DNA from: FEB-22 sp003105195
Lineage (GTDB): Bacteria > Pseudomonadota > Alphaproteobacteria > Rhizobiales > Xanthobacteraceae
DNA length: 64,000 nt
Assembly: GCA_027493405.1 (NCBI GenBank)
Contig: JAOSKV010000012.1
Location: 1 to 64,000 of the forward strand
Reading direction: 5' to 3'
Both the position numbers and the translations under genes were made by a program. The notes under the pieces were generated by a model. That model saw nothing but the letters and a program-made list of their open reading frames with translations, searched no databases and was not told the origin of the DNA. Below are positions 8,660 through 17,832 of this stretch, in pieces (positions within the stretch are counted from its first letter, which is position 1; the number at the start of each line of letters is the position of its first letter).

Positions 8660-9783
8660 ATGACGCTGTGGCTGGTTTTCGCGCTGATGACGGCGGCCGC
8701 GATCTTCGTGGTGCTGTGGCCGCTCGGACGGCGCGCGGGCGCGCGCCCTGGGGCAGCGACCTCGCGGTCTATCGCGACCAGCTCGACGAGATCGCGCGCG
8801 ACCGCGCGGGCGGGCTGATCGGCGAGGCGGAGGCGGAGGCTGCGCGTGTCGAAGTGTCGCGGCGGCTGCTGGCGGCGGCCGACGCGGCCGCGGAGCATGC
8901 ACCCGCGCCGGGCGGAACGGTGCGGCGCCGCGCCGCGGCCGTCATGGCCTTCATCGTGGTTCCGGCCGTGGGCGTCGCCTTCTATGCGAGCTTCGGCGCG
9001 CCGCATCTGCCCGACATGCCGCGCGCCGCGCGGCAGGCCCCGGCGCTCGCCAACCAGTCGATCGACGGGCTCGTCGCGCAGGTCGAGGCGCATCTCGCGC
9101 GCAAGCCGGAGGACGGCCGCGGCTGGGAGGTGCTGGCGCCCGTCTATCTCCGGCTCGGGCGGCTCGAGGAGGCCGTCAAGGCGCGGCAGAATGCGCTGCG
9201 CCTGCTCGGCTCCACCCCCGACCGCGAGGCGAGCCTCGGCGAGGCCATCACGGCGGCCCAGAACGGCGTCGTGACCGAGCAGGCGCGCGCCGCCTTCGCA
9301 CGCGCGCTCGCGCGCGAGCCGAAGCACGACGTCGCCCGCTACTATATGGGCCTCGCGGCCGAGCAGGAGGGCAAGCGCGAGGAGGCGGCGCGGATCTGGC
9401 GCGGGCTCGTCGCCGAGGCCCAGGCGAACTCGCCCTGGGCGCTGTTCCTGCGCCAGGCGCTGGCGCGCGTCGATCCCTCGGGCGCGGCGGCCATGAGCGA
9501 GCCGTCCGGGCCGAGCGCCGAGGACGTCGCGGCAGCCGCTCTGCTCAAGCCGGAGGACCGCGACGCCATGGTGCGCGGCATGGTCGAGCGGCTCGCGGAG
9601 CGGCTCAAGAACGACGGCTCGGATCTCGATGGCTGGGTGCGCCTGGTGCGCGCCCATCTGGTGCTCGGCGAGCGCGAGAAGGCGCAGGCGGCGGCCGGCG
9701 CGGCGCGCCGCGCGCTCGAAGGCGACGCCGAGAAGGTGCGCCGTCTCGACGAAGCCGTGAAGGGCTTGGGCCTGGAAGGTTGA
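8660..9783 (+). CDS. ccmI: Cytochrome c maturation protein CcmI/CycH (one-base frameshift)
   Basis: CcmI is the membrane-anchored chaperone that delivers apocytochrome c to the haem ligation complex. The frame from ATG 8660 gives the first membrane segment (TLWLVFALMTAAAIFVVLW). A missing base in the G-run near 8748 then shifts into the frame reading SDLAVYRDQLDEIARD, the typical CcmI N-terminal motif. A second membrane segment follows (AAAVMAFIVVPAVGVAFYA), then TPR-like repeats (GWEVLAPVYLRLGRLEEA, ARYYMGLAAEQEGKREEA) to 9783. The length, 1124 bases, is one short of a whole number of codons. First gene of ccmI-E-F-H, with eight bases to ccmE. Confidence 0.85.
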
Positions 9784-9790
9784 ACACGCG

Positions 9791-10252
9791 ATGACCCGAA
9801 AGCAGCGACGCCTCGTCTTGATCGGTTCCGGCCTCGCCGTGCTCGGGCTCGCGGCCGCGCTGGTGCTCACCGCGCTGCGCGACACCATCGTGTTCTTCAA
9901 CTCGCCGACCGACGTGGTCGAGAAGCAGATCGCGCCCGGCACCCGCATCCGCCTCGGCGGCCTGGTCAAGCCGGGCAGCATCGCGCGCGGCGAGAACCTC
10001 CAGGTGCGCTTCGAGGTGACCGACGGCAACACCGCGCTGCCGGTCGCCTACACGGGCATCCTTCCCGACCTGTTCCGCGAAGGGCAGGGCGTCGTCGCCG
10101 AGGGCGTGCTCGAGCCCGGCCTGTTCAAGGCCGACACGGTGCTCGCCAAGCACGACGAGACCTACATGCCGAAGGAGGTGGCCGACGCGCTGAAGAAGCA
10201 GGGCCACTGGAAGGACGACTACGACAAGAAAAGGCAGGGCAAGAGCCAATGA
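9791..10252 (+). CDS. ccmE: Periplasmic haem chaperone CcmE/CycJ
   Basis: This 153-residue protein carries haem from the CcmABCD side to the CcmF/H ligase. An N-terminal membrane anchor (LVLIGSGLAVLGLAAALVLTA) is followed by the OB-fold domain. The covalent haem-binding His121 sits in LAKHDETYMP, together with Tyr125. The conserved YTGILPDLFREGQGVV lies near residues 87-102. Length is normal for the family. The ATG follows the ccmI stop by a few bases, and the stop overlaps the ccmF start (ATGA), so expression is coupled. Confidence 0.95.
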   Translation: MTRKQRRLVLIGSGLAVLGLAAALVLTALRDTIVFFNSPTDVVEKQIAPGTRIRLGGLVKPGSIARGENLQVRFEVTDGNTALPVAYTGILPDLFREGQGVVAEGVLEPGLFKADTVLAKHDETYMPKEVADALKKQGHWKDDYDKKRQGKSQ

Positions 10253-12230
10253 TCGCGGAGATCGGACACTACGCACTGGTTCTCGCCCTCGGCATCGCCC
10301 TGATCCAGAGCGTGCTGCCGATCTGGGGCGCGCGCACCCGCGACGACGCGCTGATGGCGGTCGCCGGGCCGGCCGCGCTCGCCCAGGCGCTGTTCGTGGC
10401 CGTGTCCTTCGCGGCGCTCACCTGGTGCTACGTCGTGTCCGACTTCTCGGTCGTGAACGTGTTCGAGAACTCCCATTCGGCCAAGCCGCTGGTCTACCGG
10501 ATCACCGGCGTATGGGGGAACCACGAGGGCTCGATGCTCCTCTGGGTGCTGATCCTCGCGCTGTTCGGCGCCCTGGTGGGCCTGTTCGGCCGCAACCTGC
10601 CGCGCACGCTCCGGGCCAACGTGCTCGCCGCGCAGTCCTGGATCGCGGCCGCCTTCTACCTGTTCATCCTCGTCACCTCGAACCCGTTCCTGCGCATCGC
10701 CGAAGCCCCGCTCGAGGGGCGCGACCTCAATCCGCTGCTGCAGGATATCGGCCTCGCGGTGCATCCGCCGCTGCTCTATCTCGGCTATGTCGGCTTCTCG
10801 ATCTCCTTCTCCTTCGCGATCGCGGCGCTGATCGACGGCCGCATCGACGCCGCCTGGGCGCGCTGGGTGCGTCCCTGGACGCTCGCGGCCTGGATGTTCC
10901 TCACCCTCGGCATCGCCATGGGCTCCTACTGGGCCTATTACGAGCTCGGCTGGGGCGGCTGGTGGTTCTGGGACCCGGTCGAGAACGCCTCGCTGATGCC
11001 CTGGCTCGCCGGCACCGCGCTGCTCCACTCGGCGGTCGTGATGGAGAAGCGCAACGCGCTCAAGGTCTGGACCGTGCTGCTCGCGATCCTCACCTTCTCG
11101 CTTTCGCTGCTCGGCACCTTCCTGGTGCGCTCCGGCGTGCTCACCTCGGTGCATTCCTTCGCCAGCGACCCGACGCGCGGCGTGTTCATCCTGATGATCC
11201 TGGTGCTGTTCATCGGCGGCGCGCTCGCGCTCTACGCCTGGCGCGCGCCCATGCTCAAGCAGGGCGGCCTGTTCGCGCCGATCTCGCGCGAGGGGGCGCT
11301 GGTCTTCAACAACCTGTTCCTCACCACCGCCTGCGCCACCGTCTTCATCGGCACGCTCTACCCGCTCGCGCTCGAATCGCTCACCGGCGAGAAGATCTCG
11401 GTCGGCGCGCCCTTCTTCAATCTGACCTTCGGCCCGCTGTTCGCGATCCTGCTGCTGGCGGTGCCGTTCGGGCCGCTGCTCGCCTGGAAGCGCGGCGACC
11501 TCGTCGGCGTGGCGCAGCGCCTGCTCGCCGCCTTCGCGGGCGCGCTGGTCGCGGCCGCCGCGGTCGTCGCGGCGCAGGGGGCGGCCCGGTGCTCGCGCCC
11601 TTCGCGATCGGGCTCGCGGTGTTCGTCATGATCGGCGCGCTCGTCGACCTCGCCGAGCGCACCGCGCTGTTCCGCGTGCCGCTGGCGGCCGCCGTCGCGC
11701 GCGCGCGCGGGCTGCCGCGCGCGGCCTACGGCACGGCGGTCGCGCATTTCAGCCTCGGCCTCGTCCTGCTCGGCATCGTCGGCGAGACCCAGTGGAACAC
11801 CGAGCGCATCGTCTCCCTCAAGCCGGGAGCGACGGTCTCGCTCGCGGGCTACGAGGTCGCCTTCGACGGCATGGTGCCGCGCCAGGGCCCGAACTACCGC
11901 GAGCTCGCCGCCAGGTTCACGGTACGCAGGGACGGCGTGGTGCTCGGCGAGCTCGCACCCTCGAAGCGCACCTTCACGGCGCGCGGCACCTCCACCAGCG
12001 AGGCGGCGCTGCTCACCCGCGGCTTCAGCCAGGTCTACGTCTCGCTCGGCGATCCCAATGCGGACGGCTCGATCGCGGTCCGCCTCTATCACAAGCCGCT
12101 GGTGCTGCTGATCTGGATCGGCAGCGTCGTCATGGTGCTCGGCGGCGCGCTCTCGCTCTCCGACCGCCGCCTGCGCGTCGGCGCGCCCAAGCCGGCGCGG
12201 CCGAAGGCGGCGCTGCAGCCCGCGGAGTAG
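10249..12230 (+). CDS. ccmF: Haem lyase subunit CcmF/CycK (one-base frameshift)
   Basis: A multi-spanning inner-membrane protein of about 660 residues that attaches haem to apocytochrome c. The WWD haem-handling motif is intact (GWGGWWFWDPVENASLMPWL, near residues 236-255). Conserved histidines lie in the flanking loops (for example VHPPLLYLGYVG). At the G-run near 11576-11580 one base is missing. The first frame would end at 11631, but the true C-terminal half continues in the next frame with LAPFAIGLAVFVMIGALVDL and ends at 12230. A total of 1982 bases is one short of whole codons. An operon this well kept makes a sequencing error the likely cause. Confidence 0.88.
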
Positions 12231-12233
12231 ACG

Positions 12234-12728
12234 ATGCGTCGGCTGCGCCTCGTCCTCCTCGCGCTCGCGCTGTTGCATGCGCCGGCGCTCGCCGTGCAGC
12301 CCGACGAGGTGCTCCCGGATCCGGCACTCGAGGCCCGCGCGCGCGCGCTCTCCAAGGAGCTGCGCTGCATGGTCTGCCAGAATCAGTCGATCGACGATTC
12401 CGATGCGCCGCTCGCGCGCGACCTGCGCGTGCTGGTGCGCGAGCGCCTCGCCGCCGGCGACAGCGACACGCAGGTGGTCGATTTCCTGGTCGCGCGCTAT
12501 GGCGAGTTCGTGCTCCTCAATCCGCGCGTCGGCTGGCACACTGCGCTGTTGTGGCTCGCGCCCGCGGCGGTGCTGATCGGCGGCGCGATCGGGCTCGTGG
12601 TTTTGATCCGCCGCCGGCGCGGCGCGAATCCGACCGTCGCCGAGCAGGTCGCCGCCAGGACGCTCACGCCCGAGGAGGAGGCGCGCCTCGCCAGGCTTCT
12701 CGATGAGTCGGGCGAGCCGCGGCCTTAG
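12234..12728 (+). CDS. ccmH: Apocytochrome c thiol reductase subunit CcmH/CycL
   Basis: A 164-residue protein with signal peptide (LVLLALALLHAPALA) and the redox motif RCMVCQNQSI, whose CxxC keeps apocytochrome c cysteines reduced before haem ligation. A single membrane segment follows (TALLWLAPAAVLIGGAIGLVVLI) and then a short cytoplasmic tail. It starts three bases after the ccmF stop. This is the last gene of the ccmI-E-F-H set; ccmABCDG are not in this window, as is usual in rhizobia. The stop meets the stop of a convergent minus-strand gene. Confidence 0.93.
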   Translation: MRRLRLVLLALALLHAPALAVQPDEVLPDPALEARARALSKELRCMVCQNQSIDDSDAPLARDLRVLVRERLAAGDSDTQVVDFLVARYGEFVLLNPRVGWHTALLWLAPAAVLIGGAIGLVVLIRRRRGANPTVAEQVAARTLTPEEEARLARLLDESGEPRP

Positions 12729-13477
12729 CTGCGCTCCGGGCTCCCTGGTCGGGACGCTCCGCCGCCGAGCGCGGACTCCGTGGCATCGACGCTGGCGGGG
12801 TCGAGCTTGGAGGCGAAGATCGCGGATTCCATCAGGATGGTGAGCGCGGTCTTCGGGTCCAGCACGGTCGCGGCATCGCGGATCATGCGCGCCGCGATCT
12901 GCGCCGTGATGGCCGGCCAGGACGCGATCGGGGGCGCACCGAGCTCCGCCGGCATGCCGGGCAGGGCGCCGGAGAGGCAGGACTTCGCGAAGGGCCACGT
13001 CCGCTGCAGGATGTCGCGAGGCGTCATGTGCGGCTGCTTGTCGGTGGACGGCAGCCCCTCCCGGTCGCTGCCGATGCTCTGCGACACGTGCGCGAACATG
13101 CCGGTGAGCTCCGGCAGCTCCTCGACTCTCAGCCCCGCGGCCAGCGCTCCGCCCGCCGCGAGCGGCCACAGCCTTCTCTGCCCCTCCGCCGCGTCGTTCG
13201 TGAGGAACATCTGGTTGAGCGGCTCGCCGAAGATGTAGTTCGTGCCCGACGCCGTCGTGACCAGCCGCATCTCGCGCCGGATCGCGGTGTCCGTCGCCAT
13301 GTGCGCGAGCAGCGTGCGCTGGGCCGCGAAGCCCGCGAGGGCGCCGGGGCCCCCCCCCCCGCTCCCCGGGGGAAAGGCCCCCCCCCCCCCCCCCCCCCCC
13401 CAGGGCGCGGGGGGGAGCCCCCCCCCCCCCGGGCCCCCCCCCCCCCCCCCCGGCGTGTCCGTCCAGGGAAATCGCAT
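12725..13477 (-). CDS. Unidentified protein with damaged glycine-rich N-terminal region
   Basis: The well-formed part is the C-terminal half: FAAQRTLLAHMATDTAIRRE, TNYIFGEPLNQMFLTNDAAE, MTPRDILQRTWPFAKSCLSG and DPKTALTILMESAIFASKLD. It has no signal peptide or known motif, and I do not recognise the family. The start is placed at ATG 13477 (MRFPWTDTP). The frame stays open to 13624, but the extra stretch looks non-coding. Residues about 10-45 are encoded by an extreme poly-G/C tract that may be an assembly artefact, so the N-terminus cannot be trusted. It is convergent with ccmH (4-bp overlap) and divergent from degP. Confidence 0.55.
   Translation of the reverse strand: MRFPWTDTPGGGGGGPGGGGLPPAPWGGGGGGGAFPPGSGGGGPGALAGFAAQRTLLAHMATDTAIRREMRLVTTASGTNYIFGEPLNQMFLTNDAAEGQRRLWPLAAGGALAAGLRVEELPELTGMFAHVSQSIGSDREGLPSTDKQPHMTPRDILQRTWPFAKSCLSGALPGMPAELGAPPIASWPAITAQIAARMIRDAATVLDPKTALTILMESAIFASKLDPASVDATESALGGGASRPGSPERS
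13349..13453. repeat. Poly-C tract, probable assembly artefact
   Basis: About 105 bases made almost wholly of C runs (one run of more than 20) with short G-rich interruptions. On the minus strand it would encode a long glycine stretch. Nothing else in the window looks like this, and runs of this kind are a common result of low-quality base calls. Confidence 0.6.
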
Positions 13478-13761
13478 GTCCGGCTCCGCGTTGAACGCCC
13501 CGCGCCCGTGTGTGTCGGGGAAGCGGCCGCGGGGGTTCGAGAATCGCCGGCGGCGCGCTGCCCAATTCGTGCCGCAATGCCCGGGGCGCGACCGGGACAC
13601 GGCGGCGCGCGCATCGTTCAACATATTGATAATGAAAGATAATTGATCGCCGCGAGGTTACCAAAGTTTAATCCGGCCGTCAGGACACCGTAAGGCGGCG
13701 GCTCCCATTTTCGGTGCCAGCAGTGTCGTGCCGCACGCACTGATCCGAAGGAATGGAGCAC

Positions 13762-15303
13762 ATGCGAATGTCCACGAGCGTCTCGCCCTCCGCGAACAAG
13801 GGGCGCCCCATCACGCCGCGCCGCGCCGCGCTTCTCGCGTCCGCCGGCCTCGGTGCCGTCCTGATCTTCGCCGCGCCCCAATGGGGCCCGCAGCCCAACC
13901 TGCCGGCGCTGTCCAGCGCCGCCCATGCCCAGAACGCGACCCGGCCGGCCGGCTTCGCCGACATCGTCGAGAAGGTGAAGCCCGCGGTCATCGGCGTGCG
14001 CGTGAAGGTCAATGGCGCCGCGACCACCGGCAGCGACTCCCCGTTCCCGCCCGGCTCGCCCATGGAGCGCTTCTTCCGGCGCTTCGGCCCGGACGGCATT
14101 CCGGGCATGCCGGACATGCCGCGCGGTCCGCGCGGGCGCAACTTCAGCATGGGCCAGGGCTCCGGCTTCTTCATCTCGGCCGACGGCTTTGCGGTGACCA
14201 ACAACCACGTGGTCGACAAGGCCGACTCCGTGGAGGTGACCACCGACGACGGCAAGACCTATACCGCGAAGGTGATCGGCTCCGACCCGAAGACCGACCT
14301 CGCCCTGATCAAGGTCGACGGCCGCAACGACTTCCCCTTTGCGCGCCTCGCCGACCAGCAGCCGCGCATCGGCGACTGGGTGCTCGCGGTCGGCAATCCC
14401 TTCGGTCTCGGCGGCACCGTGACGGCGGGCATCGTCTCGGCGCGCGGGCGCGACATCGGCGCCGGTCCCTATGACGACTTCCTGCAGATCGACGCCCCGG
14501 TGAACAAGGGCAATTCCGGCGGCCCGACCTTCGACGTCGACGGCAATGTGGTCGGCGTCAACACGGCGATCTTCTCGCCGTCGGGCGGCTCGATCGGCAT
14601 CGCCTTCGCGATCCCGTCCGACACCGTGCGGACCGTGATCTCGCAGCTCAAGGACAAGGGCGTCGTTACCCGCGGCTGGATCGGCGTTCAGATCCAGCCC
14701 GTGACCGACGACATCGCCGACAGCCTGGGCCTGAAGAAGAGCAGTGGCGCGCTGGTGGCCGAGCCGCAGGACAACGGTCCCGCCGCGAAGGCCGGTGTCC
14801 AGTCGGGTGACGTCATCGCCTCGGTCGACGGCGAGCCCGTGAAGGATGCGCGCGACCTCGCCAAGAAGATCAGCGGCATGGCCCCCGGCTCGGCCGTCAA
14901 GCTCGGCGTCATCCGCAAGGGTTCCGAGCAGACCCTGACGGTCACCCTCGGCGAGTTCCCGCGCGACCAGCAGCAGGCTGCGCGTGGGGGCAGCGACGAG
15001 GGACGCCGCGGGCAGACCGACGTGCCGCGCCTCGGCCTCACGCTCGCGCCCGCCGACAATGTCGCCGGCGCCGGCGCCGAGGGCGTGGTCGTCACCGATG
15101 TCCAGGAGGGCAGCCCGGCGGCGCGGAACGGCTTCCGCACCGGCGACGTGATCCTCGACGTCGGCGGCAAGACGGTCTCGAACCCGGCCGACGTGCGCAA
15201 CGCGCTGAGCGAGGCGCAGTCGGGCGGCAAGCGCAGCGTGCTGATGCGCGTGAAGTCCGGCAACAACACCCGCTTCGTGGCGGTGCCGGTCAACCGCGGC
15301 TGA
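13762..15303 (+). CDS. degP: Periplasmic serine protease DegP/HtrA (Do family)
   Basis: A periplasmic protease and chaperone that removes misfolded envelope proteins. An N-terminal export signal (RRAALLASAGLGAVLIFAAP) precedes the trypsin-like domain. Counting from the first in-frame ATG at 13753, the catalytic residues are His152 (TNNHVVD), Asp182 (KTDLALIK) and Ser255 (GNSGGP). Two PDZ domains follow (about 290-385 and 410-510). Three ATGs lie close together (13753, 13762, 13768). 13762 or 13768 is preferred because GAAGGA and GGAG lie just upstream of them, too close to 13753. Its place downstream of ccmIEFH and upstream of a two-component pair matches rhizobial gene order. Confidence 0.93.
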   Translation: MRMSTSVSPSANKGRPITPRRAALLASAGLGAVLIFAAPQWGPQPNLPALSSAAHAQNATRPAGFADIVEKVKPAVIGVRVKVNGAATTGSDSPFPPGSPMERFFRRFGPDGIPGMPDMPRGPRGRNFSMGQGSGFFISADGFAVTNNHVVDKADSVEVTTDDGKTYTAKVIGSDPKTDLALIKVDGRNDFPFARLADQQPRIGDWVLAVGNPFGLGGTVTAGIVSARGRDIGAGPYDDFLQIDAPVNKGNSGGPTFDVDGNVVGVNTAIFSPSGGSIGIAFAIPSDTVRTVISQLKDKGVVTRGWIGVQIQPVTDDIADSLGLKKSSGALVAEPQDNGPAAKAGVQSGDVIASVDGEPVKDARDLAKKISGMAPGSAVKLGVIRKGSEQTLTVTLGEFPRDQQQAARGGSDEGRRGQTDVPRLGLTLAPADNVAGAGAEGVVVTDVQEGSPAARNGFRTGDVILDVGGKTVSNPADVRNALSEAQSGGKRSVLMRVKSGNNTRFVAVPVNRG

Positions 15304-15304
15304 C

Positions 15305-15606
15305 GCGCATGATCCCGAAAAGTGGGCACCGGTTTTCGGGAAGGATCATGCGCCCGTGAAACTCCGAAAAAGGCACCGGTTTCCGGGACGGATCATGCGC
15401 CCGTAACCACGGCATGATCCGAAAAGTGGGGCCGTTTGGGACGGCTCCCGGCAAGCCGTTCCTCGGACGTCGCCCCGCCGGTGGAGCGATCCCGGGGACG
15501 GGTGGAGACACCCGTCCCCGCCTCTTCGGTCCGGCCCCGGAACCCCCGCGCCCCCTGGCGCATGGCCCCGGAAGAATGGCTCCCGTTTTTCGGGCAAGGC
15601 CGTGCG
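15305..15606. repeat. Cluster of four related palindromic elements
   Basis: Copy 1 (15305-15353) is near-perfect: GCGCATGATCC and GGATCATGCGC arms around CCGAAAA and TTTTCGG. Copies 2 (about 15355-15403) and 3 (about 15411-15445) are degraded. Copy 4 (about 15558-15606) keeps the plan with changed bases. The family is the rhizobial intergenic palindrome with an AGTGGG-type centre. The 440-bp gap between degP and the response regulator is mostly these elements; no gene is seen in it. Confidence 0.7.
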
Positions 15607-15743
15607 CGACGACCGGAGCCGGATCGGACACGGGGGCGGCGGAGACACCTCCGCCGCCCCCGAAGTCTGCTTGCATGGTGGAGTTGCCCATGGGCCCCGG
15701 GAATTCGCTACACTCCTCCGAATCTCGGGATTCCCCGGTCGCC

Positions 15744-16424
15744 ATGCGCCTGCTCATCATCGAAGACGACGCCGACGCCGCGGACTACCTGGTCAAGGCG
15801 TTCCGCGAGGTCGGCCATGTCGCGGACCATGCGGCCGACGGCGAGGAGGGGCTCGCGCTCGCCCTCGAGGGGGGCTACGACGTGCTGATCGTCGACCGCA
15901 TGCTGCCGAAGCGCGACGGGCTCACCCTGATCGGCATGCTGCGGGCGAAGCAGGTCGACACCCCGGTGCTGATCCTCTCGGCGCTCGGCCAGGTCGACGA
16001 CCGGGTCAAGGGGCTGCGCGCCGGCGGCGACGACTACCTGCCCAAGCCCTATTCCTTTTCCGAGCTGCTGGCGCGCATCGAGGTGCTGGCGCGGCGGCGC
16101 GGCGGCCGCAACGAGGACACGGTCTATCGGGTCGGCGACCTCGAGCTCGATCGCCTCTCGCACCGGGTGAGCCGCGGCGACACCGAGATCGTGCTGCAGC
16201 CGCGCGAGTTCCGCCTGCTCGAGTATCTCATGCGCCACGCCGGCCAGGTCGTCACCCGCACGATGCTGCTCGAGAACGTGTGGGACTACCATTTCGACCC
16301 GCAGACCAACGTCATCGACGTGCACATCTCGCGCCTGCGCTCGAAGATCGACAAGGGCTTCACTCAGCCCCTCCTGCACACCGTGCGCGGCGCCGGATAC
16401 ATGCTCCGTGACGGCGCTCGGTAA
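15744..16424 (+). CDS. OmpR-family response regulator
   Basis: A 226-residue regulator with receiver domain (E7-D8-D9, phospho-acceptor Asp51 in IVDRMLPKRDG, and the Lys in YLPKPYSF) and a C-terminal winged helix ending TVRGAGYMLRDG. An in-frame extension upstream to 15414 runs through the palindromic repeats and is rejected. ATG 15744 begins directly at the receiver fold. The GTG start of the kinase overlaps its 3' end by 17 bases. Position next to degP suggests an envelope-stress or metal-response function, but no signal can be named from the sequence. Confidence 0.88.
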   Translation: MRLLIIEDDADAADYLVKAFREVGHVADHAADGEEGLALALEGGYDVLIVDRMLPKRDGLTLIGMLRAKQVDTPVLILSALGQVDDRVKGLRAGGDDYLPKPYSFSELLARIEVLARRRGGRNEDTVYRVGDLELDRLSHRVSRGDTEIVLQPREFRLLEYLMRHAGQVVTRTMLLENVWDYHFDPQTNVIDVHISRLRSKIDKGFTQPLLHTVRGAGYMLRDGAR

Positions 16425-17829
16425 GCTGGTCCGCACCACGGCGTTCAAGCTGACGCTGGTCTATCTCGTCGTTTTCGCGGCCTTCGCGGCGTCCCTGCTC
16501 GGCTATTTCGCCTGGAACACGCGCCGGCTGATCACCGAGCAGATCACCGAGACCGTGGATGCCGAGATCCGCGGGCTCGCCGAGCAGTACAATCAGGGCG
16601 GCATCCGCCGCCTGGTCCTCATCATCGAGCGCCGCTCGCGGCAACCGGGCTCGAGCCTCTATCTCGTCACCACGCCGACCGGCGAGGGGCTCGCCGGCAA
16701 TGTCGGCTCGCTGGAGCCCGGCGTGCTCGACGCGGCCGGCTGGCGCGAGGCGGCCTACCGCCGCCACGAGGAGACCGCCGAGGCGGCCGAGCACGTCGCC
16801 TTGATGCGGGTCTTCGTCCTGCCCGGCGGCTTCCGCCTCCTGGTCGGCCGCGACATCATCGAGCGCGAGCGGGTGCGCGACGTCATCGCCCAGGCGGCGC
16901 GCTGGTCGATCGCGCTGGTGATCGTGCTCGGGCTCGCCGGGGGCTTCTTCGTGACCCGCCGCGTGCTCAAGCGCGTCGACGCCATGACCGACACCACGCA
17001 GACCATCATGACGGGCGACCTCGGCGGCCGGCTGCCGGTCGCGGGGACCGGCGACGAGCTCGACCGCCTCGCCTCCCATCTCAACGCCATGCTGGCGCGC
17101 ATCGAGACGCTGATGCACGGGCTCAAGCAGGTGTCGGACAATATCGCGCACGACCTCAAGACGCCGCTGACGCGCCTGCGCAACCGCTGCGAGGCGGCAT
17201 TGCGCAACGCGCGGGGCGAGGCCGACTACCGCGCGGCGCTCGAGGCGACGATCGAGGAATCGGACGAGCTGATCCGCACCTTCAACGCCCTCCTGATGAT
17301 CGCGCGCGCCGAATCCGGGCAGGCGCGCGAGAACATGGATACCGTGGACGCGGCCGAGATCGTGCAGGGGGTCGTCGAGCTCTACGAGCCCCTGGCCGAG
17401 GAGAACGGCGTGACGCTCCGGGGCGAGACCCCGGCGCCGGCCCTGGTCCGGGGCAACCGCGAGCTGCTCAGCCAGGCGCTTGCGAATCTCATCGACAACG
17501 CGATCAAATACGCCAAGCCGCAGGCCCCGACCGAGGCGGCCCCCCGCGAGATCGTGGTGGCGACGCAAGGGGAGGCCGACCGCGTCCTTCTCTCGGTCGC
17601 GGACCGCGGTCCCGGCATCCCCGAAGCCGATCGCGGGCGCGTGGTGGAGCGCTTCTTCCGGCTCGAGCAGAGCCGGTCCGAGCCCGGATCGGGCCTCGGC
17701 CTGAGCCTCGTCTCCGCGGTCGCGCGGCTGCACGGGGGAGAGCTCGGGTTCGAGGACAACCGCCCCGGGCTCAAGGCCGTGCTTGCATTGCCGCGGGCGA
17801 CCAGCCCGGATCGGGAAAGGACCGGTTAG
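16408..17829 (+). CDS. Sensor histidine kinase partner of the preceding regulator
   Basis: A 473-residue membrane kinase: first membrane segment LTLVYLVVFAAFAASLLGYF, periplasmic domain of about 120 residues, second segment WSIALVIVLGLAGGFFV, and HAMP linker (RRVLKRVDAMTDTTQ). The dimerisation domain carries the H-box SDNIAHDLKTPLTRLR. The ATP-binding domain has the N-box NLIDNAIKYAKP, then DRGPGIPEADR and GSGLGLSLVSAVARLHGG. The start is GTG at 16408, overlapping the regulator. All catalytic motifs are intact. It resembles QseC/TctE-type kinases, and the signal is unknown. Confidence 0.88.
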   Translation: MTALGKLVRTTAFKLTLVYLVVFAAFAASLLGYFAWNTRRLITEQITETVDAEIRGLAEQYNQGGIRRLVLIIERRSRQPGSSLYLVTTPTGEGLAGNVGSLEPGVLDAAGWREAAYRRHEETAEAAEHVALMRVFVLPGGFRLLVGRDIIERERVRDVIAQAARWSIALVIVLGLAGGFFVTRRVLKRVDAMTDTTQTIMTGDLGGRLPVAGTGDELDRLASHLNAMLARIETLMHGLKQVSDNIAHDLKTPLTRLRNRCEAALRNARGEADYRAALEATIEESDELIRTFNALLMIARAESGQARENMDTVDAAEIVQGVVELYEPLAEENGVTLRGETPAPALVRGNRELLSQALANLIDNAIKYAKPQAPTEAAPREIVVATQGEADRVLLSVADRGPGIPEADRGRVVERFFRLEQSRSEPGSGLGLSLVSAVARLHGGELGFEDNRPGLKAVLALPRATSPDRERTG

Positions 17830-17832
17830 CGA

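Noticed and set aside
15414..15743. N-terminal extension of the response regulator frame
   Set aside because: It reads through palindromic repeats. The receiver domain starts exactly at the ATG at 15744.
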